The notes under the pieces were generated by a model. The model was not told the DNA's origin. It did not search any database and was given only the letters and a program-made list of their open reading frames with translations. This document shows positions 7,197-16,323 of a DNA stretch of 64,000 nucleotides, in pieces. Each line of letters opens with the position of its first letter. The stretch's first letter is position 1. Origin of the DNA: Crocinitomicaceae bacterium (GTDB lineage: Bacteria > Bacteroidota > Bacteroidia > Flavobacteriales_D > Crocinitomicaceae); assembly GCA_023957475.1 (NCBI GenBank), contig JAMLHA010000004.1, positions 62,001 to 126,000 on the forward strand, read 5' to 3'. A program made the translations under genes and the position numbers.

Positions 7197-10100
7197 ATGG
7201 ATATGATTACTATTTCTTCAAAGAAAAATAGTTTTATAAAGCACGTGTTATTCTGTTTTGTACTACTCTTTTCATTCAACATAATTGCACAAAAAGATAC
7301 GCTATTTTGGTTTGCAGCTCCAAATGCTTCAAATGGACTAGGAGATGTGCCAATAGGTTTAACAATTACTAGTTATTCCAATGCTGCAAATGTCACTATT
7401 AGCTTGCCTGCAAATGGTGGCTTTACACCTATAACTATTTCTTTACCAGCCAATTCTAGTCAAACAATTGATTTAAGTAGCTTTGTTGCTTCTATCGAAT
7501 CACCTAGCTCAAATACGGTCAATAACAACGGTATAAAAATTACATCTTCCAACTTAATTAGCGTACTTTATTCCATTGATAGTCCAAACAATAAAGAACT
7601 ATTTAGTTTAAAAGGAAACAACGCATTGGGCGATAATTTCTATACTCCTTTTCAAAAAAATTTAAACAGTGTTTCTGCATCGCCGAGTGCTTATTCTGGC
7701 TTTGAAATAGTTGCAACAGAAAACAACACTACCGTATTGATTACTCCAAAAGCAGCTATTACTGGTCACGCTGCAAACGCAACATTTTCAATCATTTTAA
7801 ACGAAGGACAAACATATAGTGCAAGAGATGTTGATGGTTTGGCTACAACAAGTTTAGCTGGTTCTATCATTTCATCCAACAAACCAATTGCTGTGACGCT
7901 TTTTGAAGATGGACTTTCTTACAATGCTTCGGTCAACACTTCATGTTTTGACGCAATAGGTGAGCAATTAATGAATATCAATCGTTTAGGGACGAAATAC
8001 ATTGTACAAAAAGGTGCAGGAACAAATAATGATTTGGTGTATATTTTAGCAACCCAAAATGGTACGAATTTAACCATTCACACTTCTACAACATCAACTG
8101 CAACCATTAGTTGGGGTGAAACACATTTATTGACATTGTCTGATGATGTTGCATATATTGAGTCCAACAAACCTATTTATGTATATCATGTAAGTGCACT
8201 GGATTGCGAATTGAGTAGTACCATTGTGCCTAGTGTATTCTGTGCTGGAAATTACGATGTGTCACTATATAGAAATACAGCAGATGATTTTGGTGTTACT
8301 GTTTATACACGTACGGGTTACGAAGGACTGTTTACTGTAAATGGTACTTCTGGCATCATTGATGCTTCTGATTTTGCTACAGTTCCAGGATCTTCTGGAA
8401 ATTTAAAAGTGGCTCAAAAATTCTTCACACTTGCAGAAGTACCTAATTCATCATTCATTACTATTGCCAACTCGGGTGATATTTTTGGATTAGCCACAAT
8501 TCAAGGTTCATCAACAACAGGATACAGCTATTCATTTGTAACAGAATATTCAAGTACACCATTTGTTGATGCAGGAATTGATGGGGCTGTTTGTGCCAAT
8601 GTTGGATATTCTTTAAACGGGTTTGTTGGTGGAGGCTCGTTAAATGGAACTTGGAGTAGTTCTGGGTATGGAACTTTTACAAATGGCTTGAACAATTTGA
8701 TAAATGAATACGTGCCAAATCCACTAGATGTATTTGTAAATCCTGTTAAAATTATTCTTACGTCTGATGCTACTTGTCCATCACAGAAAGACACGCTTTA
8801 TCTAACAGTTAATCAGTTACCACTGGTAAATGCTTCGGCAGACCAGACAGTTTGTGCTAACAATGCTGAGACGACACTAAATGGGTCCATTCAAGGAGGT
8901 GCGTTAACAGGAATTTGGACAACTTTAGGTAGTGGCTCTTTCGCTCCTGACCCAACTTTGTTAACAGCAACGTACACCCCTTCAACAGCAGATATTACAA
9001 ACGGTAGTGTTCAATTGGTTTTAACATCAACCAATAATGGAAATTGCCTCGCTGAAACCGATACCCTAGAAATTTTCATAACACAACCTCCAGTTGCAAC
9101 AATTACACAAGATACCATTATCGTTTGTGCTAATAATAATGTGGTAACATTAAGCGGTAACATTTCGGGACCAACAACAACCGGTGTGTGGAATACAAGT
9201 GGTGATGGAATATTCTCTCCTAATAATATCTCATTAAGTACAACTTATTATCCAGGATTAAATGATATAAACAACGGTAATTGTTGGATTTATTTGCGCT
9301 CAACATCCAACGGAAATTGTATTGCAGCCAAAGACAGTGTCTATCTACAATACACTCCTGCGCCTAGTGTAGATGCTGGGGTAAACCAATTAATTTGTAC
9401 AAACGATTCTCAAATAACATTGAATGGGTCGGTTACAGGTGGCTCAACAACAGGAATTTGGTCTGGTGGAAGTGGTTCTTTTTCTCCATCCAATACAGAT
9501 TTAAACGCTGTATATACACCAACAGCCAGCGAAATAAATTCAGGAAACATCGCATTAACGTTAACAGCTACAAATTTTGGTACGTGTAGCTCTGTAAATG
9601 ATGTTGTACAATTCATCTTTGTTGCGCCACCACACGCCAATTACAATGCAGGTGATAATTGTTTTGGAGATAGCACTAATTTTGTAAATTATTCATTGGC
9701 TGGTTATGGTTCTATTACTCAAACTGAATGGATTTTTGGAGATGGTACTACTTCAACCAATTTAAATCCAACACATTTTTATACATCAAGCGGTCAGTAT
9801 TCGCCAATTTTGATAGTTACAAATAGCAATGGTTGTAAAGACACCATTTCCAACTCTATAACAATTTTTGATAAACCAACAGCTAACTTTAATTATTCTG
9901 TTGACTGTGACAACAACCTTCGAACGGTTTATTTTACAGATGCATCAACACCACTGAGCCAAGTCAATTATTGGTACTATGATTTTGGTGGACAAGGAGT
10001 TTCTCTTTCTCCAAATCCAGTACAAACGTTTTTTAATCCTGGTAGCTACACCGTTTCACACATTGTGAAGACAATAAATGGATGTAGTGACACCATCAAT

Positions 10101-10661
10101 CAAGTATTGCAGATAACACCTTTACCAGAAGCTGGGTTTGCATACAATTTTTCAAGTGGTGTTAATGTTGGTACAACCTACAATTTTATTGATACATCTT
10201 CTTACGCAACCTCTTTTCTTTGGTCTTTTGGAAATGGCAAAACTTCAACAGAACAAGATCCTTCAACAATTTATTTCCAAAATGGAACATTTCCTGTTGT
10301 GCAATATGTGTATGACCATTTAGGTTGTTATGATAGTACGATGACTTGGGTTACAATCAATAATGTCACACAAGAAATAAACACATTAATTCCAAACGTT
10401 ATTTCACCAAATGGAGATGGATTAAACGATGTTTGGAAACTATCATTTATTGAGTTGCTATATCCGAATGCAATCGTTGAAATTTTTAACGAATGGGGTC
10501 AATTACTATTTAGATCAGAGGGATATCAAACGCCTTGGGATGGAACTTATCACAATAAAGAGGTGCCTGATGGAAATTATTTCTACATCATTAACCTTAA
10601 TGCAGATGTTGAACAACCTATTTACAAAGGAGTGCTATTAGTACTGAGAAAAAAGAAATAA
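7197..10661 (+). CDS. T9SS-secreted giant surface protein: IgGFc-binding-like head, repeats, PKD domains, type B sorting tail
   Basis: A 1,154-residue secreted protein. A signal peptide ends near IIAQKDTLFWF. Residues about 30-440 resemble the IgGFc-binding N-terminal domain (KDTLFWFAAPNA, VATENNTTVLITP, SNKPIAVTLFEDG). Four tandem repeats of about 90 residues follow, each starting like VNASADQTVCANN-TLNGSIQGG and ending like ETDTLEIFI. Then come three PKD-type domains (WIFGDGTTSTNLNPTHFY, YYDFGGQGVSLSPNP, WSFGNGKTSTEQDPS). The C-terminal 90 residues (VISPNGDGLNDVW ... WDGTYHNKEVPDGNYFY) are a gliding-motility-type (CHU_C, type B) T9SS sorting domain. A PorP/SprF gene starts 3 bases downstream. 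A role as adhesin or surface filament is inferred. Confidence 0.88.
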   Translation: MDMITISSKKNSFIKHVLFCFVLLFSFNIIAQKDTLFWFAAPNASNGLGDVPIGLTITSYSNAANVTISLPANGGFTPITISLPANSSQTIDLSSFVASIESPSSNTVNNNGIKITSSNLISVLYSIDSPNNKELFSLKGNNALGDNFYTPFQKNLNSVSASPSAYSGFEIVATENNTTVLITPKAAITGHAANATFSIILNEGQTYSARDVDGLATTSLAGSIISSNKPIAVTLFEDGLSYNASVNTSCFDAIGEQLMNINRLGTKYIVQKGAGTNNDLVYILATQNGTNLTIHTSTTSTATISWGETHLLTLSDDVAYIESNKPIYVYHVSALDCELSSTIVPSVFCAGNYDVSLYRNTADDFGVTVYTRTGYEGLFTVNGTSGIIDASDFATVPGSSGNLKVAQKFFTLAEVPNSSFITIANSGDIFGLATIQGSSTTGYSYSFVTEYSSTPFVDAGIDGAVCANVGYSLNGFVGGGSLNGTWSSSGYGTFTNGLNNLINEYVPNPLDVFVNPVKIILTSDATCPSQKDTLYLTVNQLPLVNASADQTVCANNAETTLNGSIQGGALTGIWTTLGSGSFAPDPTLLTATYTPSTADITNGSVQLVLTSTNNGNCLAETDTLEIFITQPPVATITQDTIIVCANNNVVTLSGNISGPTTTGVWNTSGDGIFSPNNISLSTTYYPGLNDINNGNCWIYLRSTSNGNCIAAKDSVYLQYTPAPSVDAGVNQLICTNDSQITLNGSVTGGSTTGIWSGGSGSFSPSNTDLNAVYTPTASEINSGNIALTLTATNFGTCSSVNDVVQFIFVAPPHANYNAGDNCFGDSTNFVNYSLAGYGSITQTEWIFGDGTTSTNLNPTHFYTSSGQYSPILIVTNSNGCKDTISNSITIFDKPTANFNYSVDCDNNLRTVYFTDASTPLSQVNYWYYDFGGQGVSLSPNPVQTFFNPGSYTVSHIVKTINGCSDTINQVLQITPLPEAGFAYNFSSGVNVGTTYNFIDTSSYATSFLWSFGNGKTSTEQDPSTIYFQNGTFPVVQYVYDHLGCYDSTMTWVTINNVTQEINTLIPNVISPNGDGLNDVWKLSFIELLYPNAIVEIFNEWGQLLFRSEGYQTPWDGTYHNKEVPDGNYFYIINLNADVEQPIYKGVLLVLRKKK

Positions 10662-10664
10662 ACT

Positions 10665-11627
10665 ATGAAAAGACTTCTTTATATAACGCTACTTGTCTTG
10701 TTTGTATCTTTCAATACACAAGCACAACAAATTGGTATTTATTCAAATTATATGATGAATACCTTTTACTATAACCCTGCTGTAGCTGGCAGTCAAGGTG
10801 TATATGTATTAAATGCAGGATACCGCAATCAGTGGGTTGGATTCAAAAACGCTCCATCTATTTTCAATTTTAATGTCCATGGATCGTATAAAAGTGAAGG
10901 GAAAATTGGTTATGGACTTGGTCTGTACAACGAAAGTACTGGATTAATGAATACAACAGGCTTTCATCTAACGTATGCGCACCACTTCAAATTGACAGAG
11001 AATTTAAAATTAGCATTGGGTGTGCAACCTGGTTTTCTTCAATACAAATTTAGATTGTACGACGCAATTATTGCAGATGAAGGTGATCAAGTGCTTTTAG
11101 GGAGTGTTTATTCCACAAATGCATTGGATGTAAATATGGGATTCAACTTATACTCAGAAAAGTTCTTTGTCATGGCTTCCGCTCAAAGATTGCTAGGAAA
11201 AGCAATAAAATTTACAGGGTATAATTCACAATTGCAGTTTCATTACAATTTTATTGCTGGTTACAATTTTAATTTTGAGAAAAAGAAATTTGACTTTCAA
11301 CCTAGTATCTTAATTCGCTACACTAAACCTGCTCCAGTACAAATATCGGGTATGTTGAAATTTATGTACAACAAACAATTCTGGTTGGCAACAATTTACC
11401 GACACGATGAAGCAATAGGTATCAATGCCGGCTACACATTTAAAGAAAGATACACCATTTCTTATGGCTATGATTTTTGTATTAACAAATTAAGAAAATA
11501 CACTACTGGTTCTCATGAAGTCATGATTTCAATTATCCTCAATAAAAAGAAACCAACGTTGCAAGAAGAAGACGAAAAGTTAAACAACAGTATTCTTGAG
11601 GAAACGAAAATGAATTCTAATAAATAA
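10665..11627 (+). CDS. PorP/SprF-family T9SS outer-membrane protein
   Basis: A 320-residue protein with a signal peptide (LLVLFVSFNTQAQQ). Family hallmarks follow: SNYMMNTFYYNPAVAGSQG, then YRNQWVGFKNAPSIFNFNVHG, then alternating aromatic beta strands to the end, ending in the SHEVMISIIL strand. PorP/SprF proteins are outer-membrane barrels; in Flavobacterium johnsoniae SprF is needed to export SprB, a type B cargo protein. Its position 3 bases after one such cargo gene and 8 bases before another suggests a dedicated partner for the first. A charged tail (residues about 295-320, KKKPTLQEEDEK) follows the last strand. Confidence 0.9.
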   Translation: MKRLLYITLLVLFVSFNTQAQQIGIYSNYMMNTFYYNPAVAGSQGVYVLNAGYRNQWVGFKNAPSIFNFNVHGSYKSEGKIGYGLGLYNESTGLMNTTGFHLTYAHHFKLTENLKLALGVQPGFLQYKFRLYDAIIADEGDQVLLGSVYSTNALDVNMGFNLYSEKFFVMASAQRLLGKAIKFTGYNSQLQFHYNFIAGYNFNFEKKKFDFQPSILIRYTKPAPVQISGMLKFMYNKQFWLATIYRHDEAIGINAGYTFKERYTISYGYDFCINKLRKYTTGSHEVMISIILNKKKPTLQEEDEKLNNSILEETKMNSNK

Positions 11628-11635
11628 AGCGAATT

Positions 11636-14600
11636 ATGAAAAATCTAAAAATACTATTCATACTTACATTTTTTTTATTGATAGCTCCACTATCAAAAGC
11701 GCAAATTGATACAGTGTTTTGGTTTGCTGCACCTTGGGTTACTACTGGTCACGCACAAAACAAACCTGTTGCCCTAAGATTTTCTTCGTTCAACAATCCT
11801 ACAAGCGTACATTTGTACCAACCAGCAGGATCGTATGATACTACATTTACCATTGCTCCCAATTCATTGAAATCAGTGTTTCTTGATCACATCATTAGTA
11901 CAATCGAATCAAAACCTGCAGACTCACCATTAAATTATGGTTTAAAAATTGAAAGCGATTACCCTATGACCGTTGTTTATGAAGTATTAACTGTCGTAAA
12001 CAATCCAGAGACATACTCCTTAAAAGGAACAAATGGCATTGGACTTGAATTTGTAACGCCTTTTCAAACAAGATGGCGAAATGGATCGTATTCACCATCT
12101 CCAAAACAAATGTTTTGTATTGTAGCAACAGAAAACAACACAACTGTTTGGATTACTCCAAGAGCAGCTATTTTGGGGCATCCAGCTGGTGTAACTTACT
12201 CAATTACACTTAATGAGGGGCAAACTTATACAGCTGAAAATGCAACGCAATTAACCAATACTCCTGGTAACAATTTAAGTGGCTCTATTGTTGTTGCCGA
12301 CAAACCTATTGCTGTAACTGTTTCAGATGACTCCGTTTGGGAGGAAAATGGTGGTGGCTGTAGAGATTTAATGGGTGATCAGATTGTTCCTGTAGAAGTA
12401 ATTGGAAACGAATACATTGTTAACAAAGGTAGTATGAATGCCTCAGCTAATGAAGGTATTTTTGTAGTTGCAACAGAAAACTTTACTGAGGTAACTATTA
12501 CAACAATCAATGGGTCTTCTACCCAATTATTAAATCAAGGTGATACGTGGGATTATTCCATCACTGAATTACTTACACATGTCCAATCAGACAAACCTAT
12601 ATATGTATTACAAGCCAGTGGTTTTGGCTGTGAATTAGGTGAAGCACTACTTCCGCCTATTAACTGTGCTGGTTCTTCTCAAGTAAGTTTTACTAGAACA
12701 AATTCTCAAGGATTCTTTTTAAATTTATTGTGCCCTACATCTGCTACAGGGAACTTTCTCTTAAATGGTAGCAATGCATTGATTCCTAATACAGCCTTTA
12801 GCGTAGTACCTGGTACAGGTGGACAATGGAGTGGAGCACAGATTTCATTTACTACAGCTGATCTTCCTGTAAATTCTTCCAATTTCATTGAAAACACTTC
12901 TGATTTCTTTGCATTAGGGGTCATTAATGGAGGTTCTACAACTGGTTGTTATTACCACTACATGTCTTCTTTCTTGCGAAGAACATACACAAATGCAGGA
13001 AAAGACACTACTCTATGTAATGGTGCACCTTCTATTTCTCTGAGTGGATCTGTAAAAGGCGCTACTACAACTGGTAGTTGGTCAGTTGTTAACGGAACGG
13101 GTAGTTTTCAAAATGCAACTTCTTTAAATACATTGTATTATCCTACTTCAAGTGATTATGCACAAGGAGAACTTTCATTTGTATTAACTTCAACCGGTAG
13201 TTGTAATCCTGTTACAGACACCATGAAGGTAAGTTTTATTCAAGCTCCTGTTGTTACTGCTAGCGACAATCAAACATTTTGTAAAAACAACATTCCATCC
13301 ATCGTTATATCTGGAGGTGTTCAATTTGCCACCACAGCAATTTGGTCAGGTGGAAATGGTGGATCTTTTGGAAATCCTAACGATTTAACAACAACTTATG
13401 TTCCATCTCCGGCTGAATTAGCAGCTGACAGTGTTGCACTTTATCTAACATCTGCAGGTAGTTTCTTTTCTTGTCCTAGCGATGAAGATACAGTCATCAT
13501 CTATTTTACACCCGCTCCAGCAGTTAACGCAGGTTCTGATATTTTCATCTGCTCAGATGCAACGGTTTTAAATCTCAATGGAAGCATTACTGGTGGTTCA
13601 ACTTCAGGCGTATGGACTACCAATGGAAATGGTGCATTTTCGCCAAGTGAATTAAATTTATCAACCGATTACTTAATTGACCCTAGTGATATTGCTACTG
13701 GATCATTCAATTTAGTACTTACATCTACAAACAACTTAGATTGTTTAGCAGAAACAGATACAATAAACGTTTACATTACGGCACAACCAACGATAACAAT
13801 AACTTCTTTGGACTCTGTTTGTTCATCCAGTACTATCATTCAATTAAACGGGACTATTACTGGCGGTTTTGGGGCACAATGGACAACAAGTGGTTTTGGA
13901 AGCATAACAAATGCCAATTCACTTAATACATACTACAATGTTAGCCCTGTTGATACTACATCTGGATTTGTTGATTTTAGGTTATATACAACTGGTGTTT
14001 GTGCTGGATTATCCGATTCTATTCGCATACATTTCATTCAAGCTCCAATTGTTAACGCTGGACCAGATCAAAGCTTATGCCAAAACAGCATGGTGCAACT
14101 CAATGGGGCAATATCCGGTCCTTCTCCGTTAGGTAGTTGGTCAACACTTGGCACAGGAAACTTTGTTCCGGGCAACAACTTCTTATCTACAATTTACGTG
14201 CCATCAGTTGGAGATGTTTCCAATGGTTCAGTTAAATTGATACTTGAATCTACAAATAATTACGGTTGTACTGTTGATAATGACACACTGACCGTTCTGT
14301 TTAAGGAAATTCCAGATGCCGATTTCACTGTCAATTCAGTTTGTCAAGGTGTTAATGCTAGTTTCATCGATCAATCTACTTTTAACTCTGGAACGATAAC
14401 TAATTGGCAATGGAATTTTGGCAATGGATTAAGTTCATCGGTACAAAATCCACAACATGCTTATTCTAATGGAGGAATTTACAACGTTGAACTTGTGGTA
14501 ACAGGAAATAACAACTGTACAGATACTTTGGTTAAAGCTATACAAATTTATTACAACCCTACCCCAGCATTTACCAATACAAACGCATGTGAAGGAAATC

Positions 14601-15316
14601 CAATTTATTTTACCGACTATTCAACCATTGCAGAAGGAGCAATTTTAAGTTGGTATTATGACTTTAATGGTTTTAGCACTAGTAGTGATCAAAATCCAAA
14701 CTATTCATTCCCTATTGCCGGTGTTTATCCTGTAACTCTCACTGTTACGTCTGATCATGGTTGTCAAGCATCTTTAACAAACAATGTAGCAGTGATCCAA
14801 AGTCCATCGGCAAGTTTCTATGCAGTACCTAATCCTGCTGTTGTTGGGCAAACAATTGATTTTACAGATCAATCAACAGGAACAAATATTGTGAATTGGT
14901 ATTGGAATTTTGGTGATGGATCAGCTAATAATCAGCAAAATTCCCAACATAGTTATACTACCGGAGGCGCATATACAGTCACATTCACCGTTACCGATGC
15001 AAATAATTGTTACGATACTGTTTCTCACACCATTTCAGTCGAATTACTTCCTGTACTTCCTACAGGATTTACACCAAATGGTGATGGTGAAAATGATGTA
15101 TTTATCATTCGAGGCGGACCATTCAAAACCGTTGATTTTAAAATTTATAGCAATTGGGGAGATTTAATTTTCACTTCTGATGATCAATCTATTGGTTGGG
15201 ATGGTACACACAAGGGACAAGATGCACCTGTAGGTGTTTATACTTGGACATTTGTTGTTGAAATGGGAAATGGTCAAATTATTAAAAAATCAGGAGACGT
15301 AACTCTACTAAGATAA
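11636..15316 (+). CDS. Second T9SS-secreted giant surface protein, paralogue of the first
   Basis: A 1,226-residue protein built like the product at 7197-10661. It has a signal peptide (PLSKAQIDTVFWF), an IgGFc-binding-like head (residues about 25-440; IVATENNTTVWITPRAAILG), five tandem repeats of about 85-90 residues (starting TNAGKDTTLCNGA, VTASDNQTFCKNN, VNAGSDIFICSDA, ITSLDSVCSSS, VNAGPDQSLCQNS), three PKD domains (WQWNFGNGLSSSVQNP, WYYDFNGFSTSSDQNP, WYWNFGDGSANNQQNS) and a type B sorting domain (TGFTPNGDGENDVFIIRGG ... GWDGTHKGQDAPVGVYTW). Each repeat holds a pair of Cys. One repeat more than its neighbour points to repeat gain or loss after gene duplication. Followed after 6 bases by its own PorP/SprF gene. 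Confidence 0.88.
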   Translation: MKNLKILFILTFFLLIAPLSKAQIDTVFWFAAPWVTTGHAQNKPVALRFSSFNNPTSVHLYQPAGSYDTTFTIAPNSLKSVFLDHIISTIESKPADSPLNYGLKIESDYPMTVVYEVLTVVNNPETYSLKGTNGIGLEFVTPFQTRWRNGSYSPSPKQMFCIVATENNTTVWITPRAAILGHPAGVTYSITLNEGQTYTAENATQLTNTPGNNLSGSIVVADKPIAVTVSDDSVWEENGGGCRDLMGDQIVPVEVIGNEYIVNKGSMNASANEGIFVVATENFTEVTITTINGSSTQLLNQGDTWDYSITELLTHVQSDKPIYVLQASGFGCELGEALLPPINCAGSSQVSFTRTNSQGFFLNLLCPTSATGNFLLNGSNALIPNTAFSVVPGTGGQWSGAQISFTTADLPVNSSNFIENTSDFFALGVINGGSTTGCYYHYMSSFLRRTYTNAGKDTTLCNGAPSISLSGSVKGATTTGSWSVVNGTGSFQNATSLNTLYYPTSSDYAQGELSFVLTSTGSCNPVTDTMKVSFIQAPVVTASDNQTFCKNNIPSIVISGGVQFATTAIWSGGNGGSFGNPNDLTTTYVPSPAELAADSVALYLTSAGSFFSCPSDEDTVIIYFTPAPAVNAGSDIFICSDATVLNLNGSITGGSTSGVWTTNGNGAFSPSELNLSTDYLIDPSDIATGSFNLVLTSTNNLDCLAETDTINVYITAQPTITITSLDSVCSSSTIIQLNGTITGGFGAQWTTSGFGSITNANSLNTYYNVSPVDTTSGFVDFRLYTTGVCAGLSDSIRIHFIQAPIVNAGPDQSLCQNSMVQLNGAISGPSPLGSWSTLGTGNFVPGNNFLSTIYVPSVGDVSNGSVKLILESTNNYGCTVDNDTLTVLFKEIPDADFTVNSVCQGVNASFIDQSTFNSGTITNWQWNFGNGLSSSVQNPQHAYSNGGIYNVELVVTGNNNCTDTLVKAIQIYYNPTPAFTNTNACEGNPIYFTDYSTIAEGAILSWYYDFNGFSTSSDQNPNYSFPIAGVYPVTLTVTSDHGCQASLTNNVAVIQSPSASFYAVPNPAVVGQTIDFTDQSTGTNIVNWYWNFGDGSANNQQNSQHSYTTGGAYTVTFTVTDANNCYDTVSHTISVELLPVLPTGFTPNGDGENDVFIIRGGPFKTVDFKIYSNWGDLIFTSDDQSIGWDGTHKGQDAPVGVYTWTFVVEMGNGQIIKKSGDVTLLR

Positions 15317-15322
15317 AACACT

Positions 15323-16309
15323 ATGTATAAATTAATCATTATACCGGTCATATTCTTTACGCTTACAGTTAGAGCGCAAGATGCCCATTTGTCGATGTAT
15401 GACATGGCACCATTGTTTTTAAATCCATCAATGACGGGTGTTGTAGATGGTGACTTTAGACTGCATGCACAATATCGAACACAATGGAAAGCTGTCAATT
15501 TTAAACCTTATACATCGTATTTGTTCAGTTTTGATATGCCGATTAAAAAATGGAGTTTTGGGGTTCAATTAAATAACTTTAGAGCAGGTTATGGAAACTT
15601 CAATGCATTTCAAGGATTGTTATCAACGTCATACAATACAGCGATAAATAAAAACAAAACACATTTTCTATCATTTGGTGTGCAAGCTGGTATTTCTCAA
15701 AAATCCGTCGAATATCAATTGCTATCTTTCAACAATCAATATTCACTATATGGGGGTGGATCATTTGATCAAACCGTAACATCTGGTGAAAATTTTAAAG
15801 GACAATCGGTTATCCTTCCAGCATTAAACGCAGGAATAATGTATTATTATGCAAAACCAACTGCTCGACTCAATCCTTTTATAGGTGTATCTGCTTTCAA
15901 CTTATTGCATTCAAAAGAATCGTTTTATGGAGTTGAAAATCGCTTGCCTTTAAGGTATTATGTGCATTTGGGAACTCGAATCAATATTACAGAAACATTC
16001 TACATCATTCCTAAAGTTTTGGGTATGTTGCAAAAGAATTTCTTTGAACACACCTATGCTTTAGAATTGGGTTATTACTTTAAAAACAGTGATTTTTACT
16101 TGTTAGGTGGTATTATTTTTAGAGCAAAAGACGCAATGGTTGTAACACTTGGCGCAAAGTGGAATCAATTTATACTAAAAATGGGGTACGATGTTAACGT
16201 TTCCACACTTTCACGTGTTTCTACTGGTAGAGGTGGATTTGAGATTGGGTTAACCTATGTACATAAAAAGAAGGAAAATAAATTCGAGAAAATTTGTCCA
16301 AGACTATAA
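15323..16309 (+). CDS. PorP/SprF-family T9SS outer-membrane protein
   Basis: A 328-residue protein with signal peptide (IIIPVIFFTLTVRAQD) and the PorP/SprF signature LSMYDMAPLFLNPSMTGV, YRTQWKAVNFKPYTSYLFSFD, then a beta-barrel pattern and a final strand GGFEIGLTYVHKKK. It diverges clearly from the copy at 10665-11627, so the two are not a recent duplication. Its position directly behind the second giant cargo gene suggests cargo-specific pairing. It belongs to the same operon: 6 bases behind the cargo gene and 14 bases before the OmpA gene. Confidence 0.9.
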   Translation: MYKLIIIPVIFFTLTVRAQDAHLSMYDMAPLFLNPSMTGVVDGDFRLHAQYRTQWKAVNFKPYTSYLFSFDMPIKKWSFGVQLNNFRAGYGNFNAFQGLLSTSYNTAINKNKTHFLSFGVQAGISQKSVEYQLLSFNNQYSLYGGGSFDQTVTSGENFKGQSVILPALNAGIMYYYAKPTARLNPFIGVSAFNLLHSKESFYGVENRLPLRYYVHLGTRINITETFYIIPKVLGMLQKNFFEHTYALELGYYFKNSDFYLLGGIIFRAKDAMVVTLGAKWNQFILKMGYDVNVSTLSRVSTGRGGFEIGLTYVHKKKENKFEKICPRL

Positions 16310-16323
16310 CTTTATTGATTTTG

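Noticed and set aside
8800..9640. Possible tandem DNA repeat or CRISPR-like array
   Set aside because: The repetition is at protein level within the giant surface protein, with about 270-bp units that diverge freely; there are no short identical repeats with unique spacers.
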